A model generated the notes under the pieces. That model saw only the letters and a list, made by a program, of their open reading frames with translations. It did not search any database and had not been told where the DNA came from. Below, in pieces: positions 25,254 to 33,615 of a DNA stretch of 64,000 nucleotides. Position 1 is the stretch's first letter. Every line of letters begins with the position of its first letter. The position numbers were made by a program, and so were the translations under genes. Source of the DNA: DASPTH01 sp035623515. Its GTDB lineage: Bacteria; Actinomycetota; Acidimicrobiia; IMCC26256; DASPTH01. The stretch covers positions 4,916 to 68,915 of the forward strand of contig DASPTH010000178.1 in assembly GCA_035623515.1 (NCBI GenBank), in the 5' to 3' direction.

Positions 25254-25838
25254 TCACACCTCGGCCGGCACTCCCACGAGGTGCGCGAGGAAGCCGACGA
25301 GAATGCGCGCAGTCGCGCCCCAGACCGTCTCGTCCTCGAGCTCGAAGAAGTGCATGGCGCGGTTCGCGCCGAACATGTCTCCCCAGCGCTCCGCGCGGTA
25401 GACCTCGTCGCTCAGGAGCTCGGAGAGCGCGACGTCGAAGACGCGCTCCACCTCACGCGGGTCGGGTACGAGCTCGGGCGGCTCGTCCAACGCACCGACG
25501 AAGGGTGAGATCAAGAACGGCCCCGCGAACGTGTGCATGGGGTCGAGCTCACCGATCAGGTCGACCGCCTCCCGGGCGAGCCCGATCTCCTCCTCGGCCT
25601 CGCGGAGCGCAGCGTCGCGGGGGCTCGCGTCGACCGCGGGGTCGATCTTGCCGCCCGGGAACGCGATCTCACCCTGGTGGTGCGACATCGTGTCCGGGCG
25701 GCGAGTGAGCACCAACCGGGCCTCGCCGTCGGCCTCGAACACCGGCAGCAGCACCGCGGCGTCGCGGGTCTCGGGGAAGAGGCGCTCGCCGGGCACGGGC
25801 GCGGGGAGGTCCGCGCACCGGGCGCGGACCTCACGCAA
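25254..25838 (-). CDS. NUDIX hydrolase, coenzyme A pyrophosphatase-like
   Basis: A 194-residue NUDIX protein. The segment LVLTRRPDTMSHHQGEIAFP followed by GGKIDP is the UPF0035 signature of CoA pyrophosphatases (NudL/PCD1 type), and it leads into the Nudix box (PRDAALREAEEEIGL). Such enzymes split CoA and oxidised CoA into 3',5'-ADP and phosphopantetheine. The GTG start has no strong ribosome-binding site and an internal start is possible. It lies 98 nt downstream of groES on the same strand. Substrate specificity is inferred from the signature only. Confidence 0.9.
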   Translation of the reverse strand: MREVRARCADLPAPVPGERLFPETRDAAVLLPVFEADGEARLVLTRRPDTMSHHQGEIAFPGGKIDPAVDASPRDAALREAEEEIGLAREAVDLIGELDPMHTFAGPFLISPFVGALDEPPELVPDPREVERVFDVALSELLSDEVYRAERWGDMFGANRAMHFFELEDETVWGATARILVGFLAHLVGVPAEV

Positions 25839-25936
25839 GGACAGGACGCGCCGCTCGGACGCGACGCCGGCCCACGGCGACGGACCGCCGGCGAGGGCTC
25901 CCGCGGGCCGCGGGATGCGCTGGCGGCCTCCTCTGG

Positions 25937-26242
25937 CTACTTCTTCTTCCCGGCGGCGATCTTGGCGAGGACGTCGCGGCTCGAGAGCACCAGCAGGTCC
26001 TCACCGTCGACGACGACCTCGGTGCCGCCGTACTTGGAGTAGAGCACGGTGTCGCCGGTCGCGACGTCCATCGGGATCAGCTCACCGGTCTGCTCCGAGC
26101 GCCGACCCGGCCCGACCGCCAGGACCTCACCCTGCTGCGGCTTCTCCTTGGCGGTGTCGGGGATGACGAGGCCGCTCACGGTCGTCTCTTCCGCCTCACC
26201 AGGGCGTACGACGATCCGGTCCTCGAGGGGTTGCAGGTTCAT
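25937..26242 (-). CDS. groES: Co-chaperonin GroES (Cpn10)
   Basis: The 10-kDa lid of the GroEL chamber. The 101-residue sequence has LQPLEDRIVVRPGEAEE, the mobile loop with VSGLVIPD, KPQQGEVLAVGPGR, GDTVLYSKYGGTEV and a Lys-rich end. A strong AGGAGG site precedes the ATG. A perfect CIRCE operator lies 53 nt upstream, so repression by HrcA is expected. GroEL is not directly downstream, where a NUDIX gene follows instead, so groES is separate from groEL here. Confidence 0.98.
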   Translation of the reverse strand: MNLQPLEDRIVVRPGEAEETTVSGLVIPDTAKEKPQQGEVLAVGPGRRSEQTGELIPMDVATGDTVLYSKYGGTEVVVDGEDLLVLSSRDVLAKIAAGKKK

Positions 26243-26294
26243 GAATTGGCCTCCTGCGGCGAATGCCGACTGGGGTCGGACGAGCGGGCGATCG

Positions 26295-26321
26295 TTAGCA
26301 CTCGGGGTATGCGAGTGCTAA
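26295..26321 (-). promoter_or_regulatory. CIRCE operator (HrcA binding site)
   Basis: TTAGCACTC (26295-26303), nine bases, then GAGTGCTAA (26313-26321) is an exact match to the CIRCE consensus. It lies 53-79 bases upstream of the groES ATG. HrcA binding here would repress groES until heat shock. Confidence 0.96.
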
Positions 26322-26355
26322 GACGGTACCAGGCGCCCCCCTCCGCCGGCAACTT

Positions 26356-26392
26356 GCGTCGTCGGACCAGCACCGAGCCGGTCCGACGACGC
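26356..26392 (-). terminator. 13-bp hairpin after tsaD
   Basis: Perfect 13-bp arms (26356-26368 and 26380-26392) around an 11-nt loop lie 15 bases past the tsaD stop and upstream of the groES control region. There is no U-tract. It probably ends the long rplM-to-tsaD transcript and insulates groES. Confidence 0.65.
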
Positions 26393-26407
26393 CGGTTTCG
26401 GTGGGCG

Positions 26408-27391
26408 CTACAGCCTGAGGTTCGGGTCGATGCCCGCGTCGAGCGGCGTCGGCCCGTCGGCCCGGAGGCGCCACCAGGCGGTGGCCGCGATCATCGCCCC
26501 GTTGTCGGTGCAGAGCTCGAGCGGTGGGACGAAGGCGCGGCGGCCGGCCGCGGCAGCGCGCTCGGTGACCCGCTGACGGAGCCGGGTGTTGGCGGCGACG
26601 CCGCCCCCGATGACCACGGTCAGCGCGCCGGTCTGCTCGGCGACCGCGAACAGCTTGTCGGCGAGTTGGTCGACCACCGCTTCCTGGAACGACGCGGCCA
26701 CGTCGGCGACGGCCGCGCCGGGCTCACGCCGCACGTGGTTCACGACCGCGGTCTTCAGGCCTGCGAAGGAGAAGTCGAGCTCGTCGGGCATCGCGCGCGG
26801 GAAGCGGATCGCCGTGGCGTCGCCGTCGACCGCGAGGCGGTCGATCGCGGGCCCGCCCGGGTAGCCGAGACCGAGGAACCGCGCCACCTTGTCGAAGGCT
26901 TCACCTGCCGCGTCGTCCACCGTCTCGCCCGCCACGCGGTAGCGGCCGAAGTCCTCCATCACGACGAGCATCGTGTGCCCCCCCGACGCGATGAGCACGA
27001 CGAGTGGGGGCTCCAGCGCCGGCTCCTCGAGCCACGCGGCGTAGAGATGCGCCTCGAGATGGTTCACACCCACGTACGGGAGGCTCGTCGTGAGCGCGAG
27101 GGCCTTGGCCGCGCTCACACCCACGAGGAGCGCGCCGGCGAGGCCGGGGCCGTAGCACGCGCTCACAGCGTCGAGTCCGCGCAAGTCCGTTCCGGCCTCG
27201 ATGAGCGCCTCCTCGACGACCTCGTTGATCAGCTCGACATGTGCCCGGCTCGCGATCTCGGGCACGACACCACCGAAGCGCGCATGGAGGTCGACCTGGC
27301 TCGACACCACGGACGACCGAACGATGCGTCCGTCGTCGACGACCGCGGCCGCGGTCTCGTCGCACGACGTCTCGATGCCGAGGATGTGCAT
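26408..27391 (-). CDS. tsaD: tRNA N6-adenosine threonylcarbamoyltransferase
   Basis: TsaD transfers threonylcarbamoyl to A37 of ANN-decoding tRNAs with TsaB and TsaE. The 327-residue protein starts at an ATG sharing a base with the rimI stop (TGATG). Signatures: MHILGIETSCDETAAAVVDD, the metal-binding histidines in NHLEAHLYA, ASGGHTMLV, GEAFDKVARFLGLGYPGGP, FSFAGLKTAV, GGGVAANTRLR and TDNGAMIA. It closes the tsaE-tsaB-rimI-tsaD group, and a hairpin follows. Confidence 0.97.
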   Translation of the reverse strand: MHILGIETSCDETAAAVVDDGRIVRSSVVSSQVDLHARFGGVVPEIASRAHVELINEVVEEALIEAGTDLRGLDAVSACYGPGLAGALLVGVSAAKALALTTSLPYVGVNHLEAHLYAAWLEEPALEPPLVVLIASGGHTMLVVMEDFGRYRVAGETVDDAAGEAFDKVARFLGLGYPGGPAIDRLAVDGDATAIRFPRAMPDELDFSFAGLKTAVVNHVRREPGAAVADVAASFQEAVVDQLADKLFAVAEQTGALTVVIGGGVAANTRLRQRVTERAAAAGRRAFVPPLELCTDNGAMIAATAWWRLRADGPTPLDAGIDPNLRL

Positions 27392-27945
27392 CAGGAACGG
27401 CGGTCCTCCAGGACCGTTTCGCCGGGCAGCCCGCGCTCGATCGCGTCGAGGAGGTCGGCGTAGGCCGGGCTGTCGACGTCGTGGGCCCACATGACCATCG
27501 CGTCCTCGTTGACCTCTTGGTAATAGTTCCTGCGCACGCCGACGGGTTGGAAACCGAATTGCCGGTACAGCTCCTGGGCGCCGCGGTTCGACATCCGGAC
27601 CTCGAGCGTCAGGCTGGCGGCACCGCGCGCGATCGCCTCCCGGGCCAACACGAGCAGCAGCCGGGTACCGATCTTGTGCCGGTGCCACTCCGGATCGACC
27701 GCGATCGTGGTGACATGGCCGTCGTCGACCGTCATCATCAGCCCGGCGTACCCGACAACCTCTCGACCGACGCGTGCGACGTAGTACGCGCGCGTGGAGC
27801 GGAGCGCGAGTTCGGAGTGGAAGAGCGAGGCGCTCCACGGGCGCGGGTACACCTGCTGCTCGATCCGGAGCACCGCGCGCACGTGCCGGCGACGCATCGG
27901 GAGGACGTGCACGGTCGGCACGACGGCTTCGGGGAGCGCGGCCAT
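27391..27945 (-). CDS. rimI: Ribosomal protein S18-alanine N-acetyltransferase-like GNAT
   Basis: A 184-residue GNAT acetyltransferase between tsaB and tsaD, the usual place of rimI. The acetyl-CoA-binding motif A is VDPEWHRHKIGTRLL, and motif B is EVRMSNRGAQELYRQFGFQ, with GVRRNYY following. RimI acetylates the N-terminal alanine of ribosomal protein S18, though some homologues have broader targets. An N-terminal extension of about 15 residues and a C-terminal one of about 25 exceed the E. coli protein (148 aa). Confidence 0.9.
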   Translation of the reverse strand: MAALPEAVVPTVHVLPMRRRHVRAVLRIEQQVYPRPWSASLFHSELALRSTRAYYVARVGREVVGYAGLMMTVDDGHVTTIAVDPEWHRHKIGTRLLLVLAREAIARGAASLTLEVRMSNRGAQELYRQFGFQPVGVRRNYYQEVNEDAMVMWAHDVDSPAYADLLDAIERGLPGETVLEDRRS

Positions 27946-28658
27946 CAGGCACCCACCGCCGATCGATGCTCCCAGTTGATCTCGGCGTCGCTGGTACGCA
28001 AGTAGAAGGGGTGGAGCTCGTCGGGCAGCTGGAACTCCTCCCGTTCGGCTCTCGCGGTCGCGAGCTCGACGAGTGCGGAAGCGCTCGGTGACGCGTGCTC
28101 CACACCGGCGAACTCGGCGTGGTCCAACGAGGCGAACTCGTCTCGGTAGACGTCGACGCCGTCGCCGGCGAGCAAGAGCTCGTCGGTGCCGGCATCGAGA
28201 TCGGCGACCAGCTCTGCCGGTGGTCGCACCTCGTAGTCCGAGACTCGCTGCACGCCTCCCGGCACCGGCCGGTACGACGCCCAGAACACCTCCCGGCGGC
28301 GGGCGTCGAGCACCGACACGACGAGGCGCGGCGAGTGCCGGAGCGGGTACGCGACGAGGTCGAGGCTCGGCACGCCGACCACCGGGACGCGAAGCGCGTG
28401 GGCCATCACCTTGGCGGTGGTCACGCCGACCCGCAAACCCGTGAAGAGCCCAGGCCCGATGTCGACCGCGACCGCGGCCAGTTGGTCGAGCGACAGGTCG
28501 AGCTCGTCGCAGAGGTAGCGGATCGCGGGAGCGAGTTGCTCGGCGTGGCGACGGCCGCCCGCGAGCGACACCTCCCCGATCGCGACACCTCGGTCGCCGA
28601 TCGCCACCGAGACCCGTGACGTGGCCGTGTCGATGGCGAGGACCAGCACGTCACGCAT
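27945..28658 (-). CDS. tsaB: tRNA threonylcarbamoyladenosine biosynthesis protein TsaB
   Basis: TsaB is the scaffold partner of TsaD in t6A synthesis. The 237-residue protein begins MRDVLVLAIDTATSRVSVAI; its ATG overlaps the tsaE stop by 8 nt. Further family landmarks are ERRSF-like RRHAEQLAPAI and the VDIGPGLFTGLRVGVTTAK loop. As in all TsaB proteins, the second ASKHA half is reduced. Overlaps on both sides indicate a single translational unit. Confidence 0.95.
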   Translation of the reverse strand: MRDVLVLAIDTATSRVSVAIGDRGVAIGEVSLAGGRRHAEQLAPAIRYLCDELDLSLDQLAAVAVDIGPGLFTGLRVGVTTAKVMAHALRVPVVGVPSLDLVAYPLRHSPRLVVSVLDARRREVFWASYRPVPGGVQRVSDYEVRPPAELVADLDAGTDELLLAGDGVDVYRDEFASLDHAEFAGVEHASPSASALVELATARAEREEFQLPDELHPFYLRTSDAEINWEHRSAVGA

Positions 28659-29136
28659 CCTCCGCGCCGACCAGCGCGGCAAGGGCATCGCGGCGCGGCG
28701 CCCAGGACCGCCCGGTTGGTTCGAACGTGATCATCCGATCGTCGTCGCCGTCGCCCGCGACCATGCGGACGTCGAGGCGCTCGACCGGGAGGAGCGCGCT
28801 CACGCGATCGCCCCACTCGACGACAGTGACCGACGAACCGCCGATCAGATCGTCGAAGCCCACATCGTGCAGCTCCTGGAAGCGGTCGAGGCGGTAGACG
28901 TCGACATGGACGAACGGCACCGGCGCCGCGTACTCGCGGACCAGCGTGAAGGTCGGGCTGATCACCTCCTCGTCCACGCCGAGCGCACCGGCGATCCCCT
29001 TCGCGAACACCGTCTTGCCTGCGCCCAGGTCACCCGACAGCGCGACGACGTCACCGGCACGCAGGATGGACCCCACCCGCGTCGCCAGCGCGAGCGTCTC
29101 CGCACGGGACTTCGTGCACACGGTGAGGCCCGTCAT
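28651..29136 (-). CDS. tsaE: tRNA threonylcarbamoyladenosine biosynthesis ATPase TsaE
   Basis: A small P-loop ATPase that powers cycles of the TsaBD complex. The 161-residue product starts at an ATG overlapping the UDG stop (ATGA). Walker A is GDLGAGKTVFAKGIAGAL, switch-like SPTFTLVREY and HVDVYRLDRFQELHDVGFDD follow, and VTVVEWGDR is the Walker B-like strand. The much longer upstream open frame is a shadow of the UDG gene. Confidence 0.95.
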   Translation of the reverse strand: MTGLTVCTKSRAETLALATRVGSILRAGDVVALSGDLGAGKTVFAKGIAGALGVDEEVISPTFTLVREYAAPVPFVHVDVYRLDRFQELHDVGFDDLIGGSSVTVVEWGDRVSALLPVERLDVRMVAGDGDDDRMITFEPTGRSWAPRRDALAALVGAEDA

Positions 29137-29744
29137 CGGCTGCGTGCCCTCGCGAGCACCCGTTTCACGCGGACGAAGTCGGCCCGCGCCTGCGCGAGTG
29201 CAGCACCGCCGTTTCGCAGGACGGCCGCCGGGTGCAGCGTGGGCATGAGCACCGCGTGCTCCCGGAACGGGAACTCGCGGCCCCGAAGCTTGGTGATGCC
29301 CTCCTTCGTGTCGAGCAGGAGCTTCGTGGCGAAATTGCCGAGGGTCACCACGACCGCGGGGTCGATGAAACCGATCTGCGCTTCGAGGTAGGGCCGGCAG
29401 CTCCCGATCTCGTCGGGTAGCGGGTCGCGGTTGCCCGGCGGTCGGCACTTCACCACGTTGGCGATGTAGACAGAGTCTCGATCGAGTCCGATACCAACGA
29501 TGAGGCTCGTGAGGAGACGTCCGGCGCGCCCGACGAACGGGATGCCGTCGCGGTCCTCCTGCTCGCCCGGACCCTCTCCGACGAACATGAGCTCGGCGTC
29601 GGGGTCGCCCGCGCCGAACACGACCTGCGTGCGGGTTTCGGCAAGGGGGCACTTCGTGCAGGCCAGCGCGACGCGTTCGAGCTCCGCGAACGACGAGAAC
29701 ACCGGGGCCTCCGGCGGCGTTGGCTCGAGCAAGGACACGGGCAC
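29133..29744 (-). CDS. Uracil-DNA glycosylase, family 4 (4Fe-4S)
   Basis: Removes uracil from DNA. The core has the cluster cysteines (CTKC near residues 29-32, CRPPGNR, SCRPYL), the active-site motif GEGPGEQEDRDGIPFVGRAG and the C-terminal LHPAAVLR loop, all typical of family 4. The start is uncertain. Upstream sequence is unlike UDG, and GTG at 29744 or 29738 gives a standard length of about 200 residues, 53 nt after the P1-peptidase stop. The stop overlaps tsaE by 4 nt, so DNA repair is linked to the t6A genes here. Confidence 0.9.
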   Translation of the reverse strand: MPVSLLEPTPPEAPVFSSFAELERVALACTKCPLAETRTQVVFGAGDPDAELMFVGEGPGEQEDRDGIPFVGRAGRLLTSLIVGIGLDRDSVYIANVVKCRPPGNRDPLPDEIGSCRPYLEAQIGFIDPAVVVTLGNFATKLLLDTKEGITKLRGREFPFREHAVLMPTLHPAAVLRNGGAALAQARADFVRVKRVLARARSR

Positions 29745-29797
29745 CCGCTTCGATTCGGCGACGTCTTGGGCCGCGGCCCGAGAGGGGCGTTCGAATC

Positions 29798-30706
29798 CTA
29801 CGCGACCGCGGATCGCACCGCCTCGGCGGTCACTTCCGTCGCCAACAGACGTAACCGGTCGAAGTGCGCGTCCTCCTGCCCGGTGGCCGCCGCGAACGTG
29901 ATGTCGCCATCGTGGCGGGTGTGTGACGGGTGGATCGATCGTACGAGTCCGTGGTGCGCGCTCTCCGCGAGCAGTCGGCACTCGAGCTTGCTGCACCGCG
30001 CGTTCGTCGCGACCACGGCGAGCGTCGTGTTGCCGCCGTTGCCCACGCCGACGCCGTCGTCGCCCGGCTCGGACTCGAAGGGTCGCACCTCGGGGAAGCT
30101 CGGCGCGTCGCCCGGTGCGGCGGAACCCGCCAGGACGGTGCCATCAGCGGCGAGCACGTCGCCGACCGAGTTCACGACCGCCAGCGCGCCGACGATCACG
30201 TCGCCGTCACGCGCGCTCGCCGAACCGAGACCGCCGGGGACCGCGTGCTCGCCGCCGCGCCACTTGCCGATGGTCGCGCCCCGACCTGCTCCCACACGTC
30301 CGATCTCGAGCGCCGTCGGCGGCTCCCGCAGCGCCGCCGACAGCGCGGCACGGCCCTCTTCGGGACCGGGCTTCACGCCGTTCGACTCGACGAGGTCGAA
30401 GATCGCGGCCGCCGGCACGAGCGGCACCGGGCCGCCGCGGGTGGCGAAACCACGGCCGAGCTCGGCAAGCCCTCGCATCACGCCGTCGGCAGCGGCGAGG
30501 CCGAACGCGGAGCCACCGGAGAGGACGATGGCGTCGACGTGCTGGACGGTTCGCGTGGGTTCGAGGAGCGCCGTCTCACGTGTCGCCGGCGCCCCGCCGC
30601 GAATCTCGCACGACGCGACTGTCTCGGGCGGGAACACGATCACCGTGACGCCGGTGGCGGCGCCGGTCCAGTGACCGACGCGGACGCCCGGCACGTCGGT
30701 GATCAC
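29798..30706 (-). CDS. P1-family (DmpA-like) N-terminal-nucleophile aminopeptidase
   Basis: A 302-residue member of the DmpA/BapA family, which self-cleaves before a Ser or Thr that becomes the nucleophile. ITDVPGVRVGHWTGAATGVT starts the protein, DAIVLSGGSAFGLAAADGVM is the oxyanion-side loop, and GNGGNTTLAVVATNA holds the probable cleavage site before a Thr. KWRGGEHAVPGGLGSAS also fits. Family members hydrolyse N-terminal amino acids, including D- or beta-amino acids; specificity cannot be read here. The GTG start overlaps the upstream hydrolase stop (GTGA). Confidence 0.92.
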   Translation of the reverse strand: MITDVPGVRVGHWTGAATGVTVIVFPPETVASCEIRGGAPATRETALLEPTRTVQHVDAIVLSGGSAFGLAAADGVMRGLAELGRGFATRGGPVPLVPAAAIFDLVESNGVKPGPEEGRAALSAALREPPTALEIGRVGAGRGATIGKWRGGEHAVPGGLGSASARDGDVIVGALAVVNSVGDVLAADGTVLAGSAAPGDAPSFPEVRPFESEPGDDGVGVGNGGNTTLAVVATNARCSKLECRLLAESAHHGLVRSIHPSHTRHDGDITFAAATGQEDAHFDRLRLLATEVTAEAVRSAVA

Positions 30707-31728
30707 CGCAGGACCGCGCCCCCGCTCGCTCGCGGTTCCGGCGTGGCGCGAACGCTGTCACGGGCAAAGTCGGCGATGAGCCGGTCGACCTCCGCGGCGC
30801 GCTCGTACATCGGCATGTGCCCGGCCCCGGTGAGCTCGACGAGCTGAGCCCTCGGAACGAGGGACGCGATCTGCCGCGAGTCGCGCGGTGGTGTGAGGAG
30901 GTCGGCGGTGCCGACGATGACGAGGGTGGGCAGGCTGATCGACGGCAAGCCGGGGACCAGGTCGAGCGACAGGAGCGCGCGCGACGCGTCGCGGAGCGTG
31001 TCGCGGGAGCACGCTGCCAGCATCTGGCGGGTGGCTTCCACGTGACTCGGGTGCGGCGAATCGCCGAACCCGAACCGGGCGATCAGCAACCCGAGGTTGC
31101 GTTGCCGCATCACTGCGCCGACGTTGGGCACGACCGCCGTCATGCGCTCGAGGCCACCGCGCACGCGGTGCGCGTCGCTCGTCACTGCGCGCGCCGCCGT
31201 CGACATCAGCACGAGCCCGGAGCAGCGCGCGAGTGCGACGTCGGGGTGGTGGATCGCGAAGGCCTGGACCGCCATGCCACCCATCGAGTGACCGACGAGC
31301 ACCGCATCGCGGAGGTCCAGCGTTTCGAGGACGCTGCGCACGTCGGCCGCCAGGTTCTCGATCGAGTGCCCGGTGTCGCCCACGGTCGACTCGCCGTGGC
31401 CACGACTGTCGAAGGCGAGCACGCGGAAGCCGGCTGCGGGGAGGCTCTCGAACTGCTTCGCCCACACTCGCGACGACAGCGTGACACCGTGCGCGAACAG
31501 GATCGGGGGACCCTCCCCGCGGCTGATCACGTAGAGGGTGCCCGCGTCGTGCCCTTCGATCCGCACGGCTTCGTCGAAGGACGGGGTGAGCGGGTCGTCG
31601 ACGTCGGAGTCCTCACGTCGGCGGAGCCGCGCCGCGAGGATGCGCTCGCCGGCGTAGACGACGCCGCCGACCCCGGCGGCGACCCCGGCGGCGACCCCGG
31701 TGCGCTTCAGGACGTCGCCGGCGTTCAT
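30703..31728 (-). CDS. Alpha/beta hydrolase with N-terminal membrane segment
   Basis: A 341-residue hydrolase. The first 30 residues contain a Gly/Val/Ala-rich segment (GVAAGVAAGVGGVVYAG) that may anchor it. The fold shows FAHGVTLSSRVWAKQ (oxyanion HG), the nucleophile elbow VGHSMGGMA, the acid in IVGTADLLTPP and His in GAGHMPMYE. Substrate unknown. In M. tuberculosis a similar hydrolase lies between alr and tsaE, so this may be part of the conserved block, whereas alr itself is missing here. Confidence 0.88.
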   Translation of the reverse strand: MNAGDVLKRTGVAAGVAAGVGGVVYAGERILAARLRRREDSDVDDPLTPSFDEAVRIEGHDAGTLYVISRGEGPPILFAHGVTLSSRVWAKQFESLPAAGFRVLAFDSRGHGESTVGDTGHSIENLAADVRSVLETLDLRDAVLVGHSMGGMAVQAFAIHHPDVALARCSGLVLMSTAARAVTSDAHRVRGGLERMTAVVPNVGAVMRQRNLGLLIARFGFGDSPHPSHVEATRQMLAACSRDTLRDASRALLSLDLVPGLPSISLPTLVIVGTADLLTPPRDSRQIASLVPRAQLVELTGAGHMPMYERAAEVDRLIADFARDSVRATPEPRASGGAVLR

Positions 31729-31744
31729 GCGGTTCGGGTCGCGG

Positions 31745-33235
31745 TCACGACGCTTCTCCGCCGCGCGCGATCGCGTCGAGAGTGGGTGCGATCGCGTTCA
31801 AGACGTCGCTCGCGATCACACCGGTCGCGCCGACCGAGGCCGCGGCACGCTGGCCGGCCAGCCCGTGCACGAATGCAGCAGCCGCCGCCGCTGCGAAGGC
31901 GGGCACGCCACGCGCCATGAGCCCGGCGATCACGCCCGTGAGCACGTCACCGGAACCCGCGGTCGCAAGCGACGCGGTGCCGGTGGTATTGAGGAGGACG
32001 CGCGGCGGTGTTGCGCCGTCGGGCGGTTCGGCGATCACCGTACCGGGGCCCTTCAGCAGCACCACCGCGCCAGTGCGATCGGCGAGGCGGCGCGCGGCTG
32101 CGATGCGGTCGTCACCGACCGGCTCTCCGGCCAACCGCGCGTACTCGCCGTCGTGTGGGGTGAGGACGGTGGGCGCGCCGAGCGTGCGCCGTGCGCGCAG
32201 CGGGTCGAGCTGACCGTTGAGCGCGTTGAGGCCGTCGGCGTCGAGGACGAGTGGGAGTCGCGCCTCGGCGACGAGGGCGAACACCGGCTGGCGAACTCCC
32301 TCGTCGACGCTGAGCCCGGGGCCGAGCGCGAGCGCGCGGAACCGCGAGATGTTGGCGAGCACCGCGTCGGCGGCGATCGGCGCGAGATGCCCGTCGGCGG
32401 CGGGCAAGGCTCGCGTGATGATCTCGGTGCCCGCGGCGCGCTGCGCTGCTTCCTCGCCGGGAAGTCCGCACCACACGATGCCGGCCCCCGCTCGCATGGC
32501 GGCGTGGCTCACGAACATCGGTGCCCCGACCATGCCGCCGGACCCGCCGACGACCATCACCCCCGCGTTCCACTTGTGCGCGGTCGGCGCGCGGGGCGGG
32601 AGCAAGCGGCGTACGTCGTCGACGTCGAGTGACGCGAGCGGCAGCGGCTCGTCACCGTCGGGCCCGAGGTCGATGCCGATGTCGGCGACCACGATCCGGC
32701 CCGCCTGCTCCCGGCCCGGTTCGAAGACGAGACCGGGCTTGCGCGCCGCGAACGTCACCGTGCTGGACGCCTGCACGGCCGCACCGTGGACGGCGCCGGT
32801 GAGGCCGTCGACGCCGGAGGGAATGTCGACGGCAACGACCGGACCTCCCCAGTCGTTCAACTGCTCGGCACACCACGCCGCGTCACCCTCGAGCGACCCG
32901 CGGAACCCGGTGCCGTACATCGCGTCGACGGCGACGTCCGCGTGCGCGAGCGCGGCCGCAGTTGCGCGGCGGTCGACGCCCGCAGCGAGCTCGGCGACGA
33001 ACGGGCGCATCCCCCAAGCCCTCACGGCGCGTGCCGTCACCAAGCCGTCGCCACCGTTGTTCCCCTTCCCGCAGACGACGACCACGCGGCGGCCGTACGG
33101 CCCTCGGATGGTGCGGCGCACCTCCCACGCCACCGCGCGTCCGGCGCGTTCCATGAGGACGTCGACCGGCGTCCCCGCCTCGATGGTGCGGCGATCGGCG
33201 CGTGCCATCGCTTCGGGTGGGACAACCGGTTCCAT
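31745..33235 (-). CDS. nnr: Bifunctional NAD(P)H-hydrate repair enzyme (epimerase + dehydratase)
   Basis: Repairs hydrated NAD(P)H. The N-terminal YjeF epimerase domain (1-210) shows VVCGKGNNGGDGLVTARA, AMYGTGFRG and DIPSGVDGLTG. The C-terminal ribokinase-like ADP/ATP-dependent dehydratase domain shows VGGSGGMVGAPMFVSHAAMR, ALGPGLS, VLDADGLNAL, TPHDGEYARL and the catalytic GSGDVLTGVIAGL. ATG 33235 lies two bases after the acpS stop; the frame upstream is shadow. The acpS-nnr adjacency is widespread in actinobacteria. Confidence 0.95.
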   Translation of the reverse strand: MEPVVPPEAMARADRRTIEAGTPVDVLMERAGRAVAWEVRRTIRGPYGRRVVVVCGKGNNGGDGLVTARAVRAWGMRPFVAELAAGVDRRATAAALAHADVAVDAMYGTGFRGSLEGDAAWCAEQLNDWGGPVVAVDIPSGVDGLTGAVHGAAVQASSTVTFAARKPGLVFEPGREQAGRIVVADIGIDLGPDGDEPLPLASLDVDDVRRLLPPRAPTAHKWNAGVMVVGGSGGMVGAPMFVSHAAMRAGAGIVWCGLPGEEAAQRAAGTEIITRALPAADGHLAPIAADAVLANISRFRALALGPGLSVDEGVRQPVFALVAEARLPLVLDADGLNALNGQLDPLRARRTLGAPTVLTPHDGEYARLAGEPVGDDRIAAARRLADRTGAVVLLKGPGTVIAEPPDGATPPRVLLNTTGTASLATAGSGDVLTGVIAGLMARGVPAFAAAAAAAFVHGLAGQRAAASVGATGVIASDVLNAIAPTLDAIARGGEAS

Positions 33236-33237
33236 GA

Positions 33238-33615
33238 TCAACCGGCGACCGCGATCACGACCGCCATGGCGGTGGAGTCGGTGTGACTCATGGACAACAA
33301 CCACCGCGTCACACCCCGCTCGCTCGCGAGCGTCTCGGCGCGACCGCGCACCACGAGCGTGGGAGCGCCGCCCTCCTCGCGCACGACCTCGACGTCGTGG
33401 AAGTCGATGTCACCGAGGCCCACGCCGAGTGCCTTCATCAGCGCTTCCTTGGCGGCGAAACGCGCCGCGAGGCTCTTCGCCGGGTCGTGCTGATCCGACG
33501 CGTACGCACGCTCGGCCTCGCTGAACAGCCGCTGCGGCAGCGAGGCCGTTCGTTCGATCGCGGTGCGAAAGCGCGCCACCTCCACCAGATCGGTGCCGAC
33601 GCCGATCACGCTCAC
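33238..33615 (-). CDS. acpS: Holo-[acyl-carrier-protein] synthase
   Basis: AcpS moves 4'-phosphopantetheine from CoA to acyl carrier protein. The 125-residue protein starts at a GTG overlapping the GlmS-like stop (GTGA). VIGVGTDLVEVARFRTAI holds the first Mg-binding Asp, and SLAARFAAKEALMKALGVG holds the second metal ligand and catalytic lysine. The C-terminal WLLSMSHTDSTAMAVVI strand is typical. Confidence 0.96.
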   Translation of the reverse strand: MSVIGVGTDLVEVARFRTAIERTASLPQRLFSEAERAYASDQHDPAKSLAARFAAKEALMKALGVGLGDIDFHDVEVVREEGGAPTLVVRGRAETLASERGVTRWLLSMSHTDSTAMAVVIAVAG

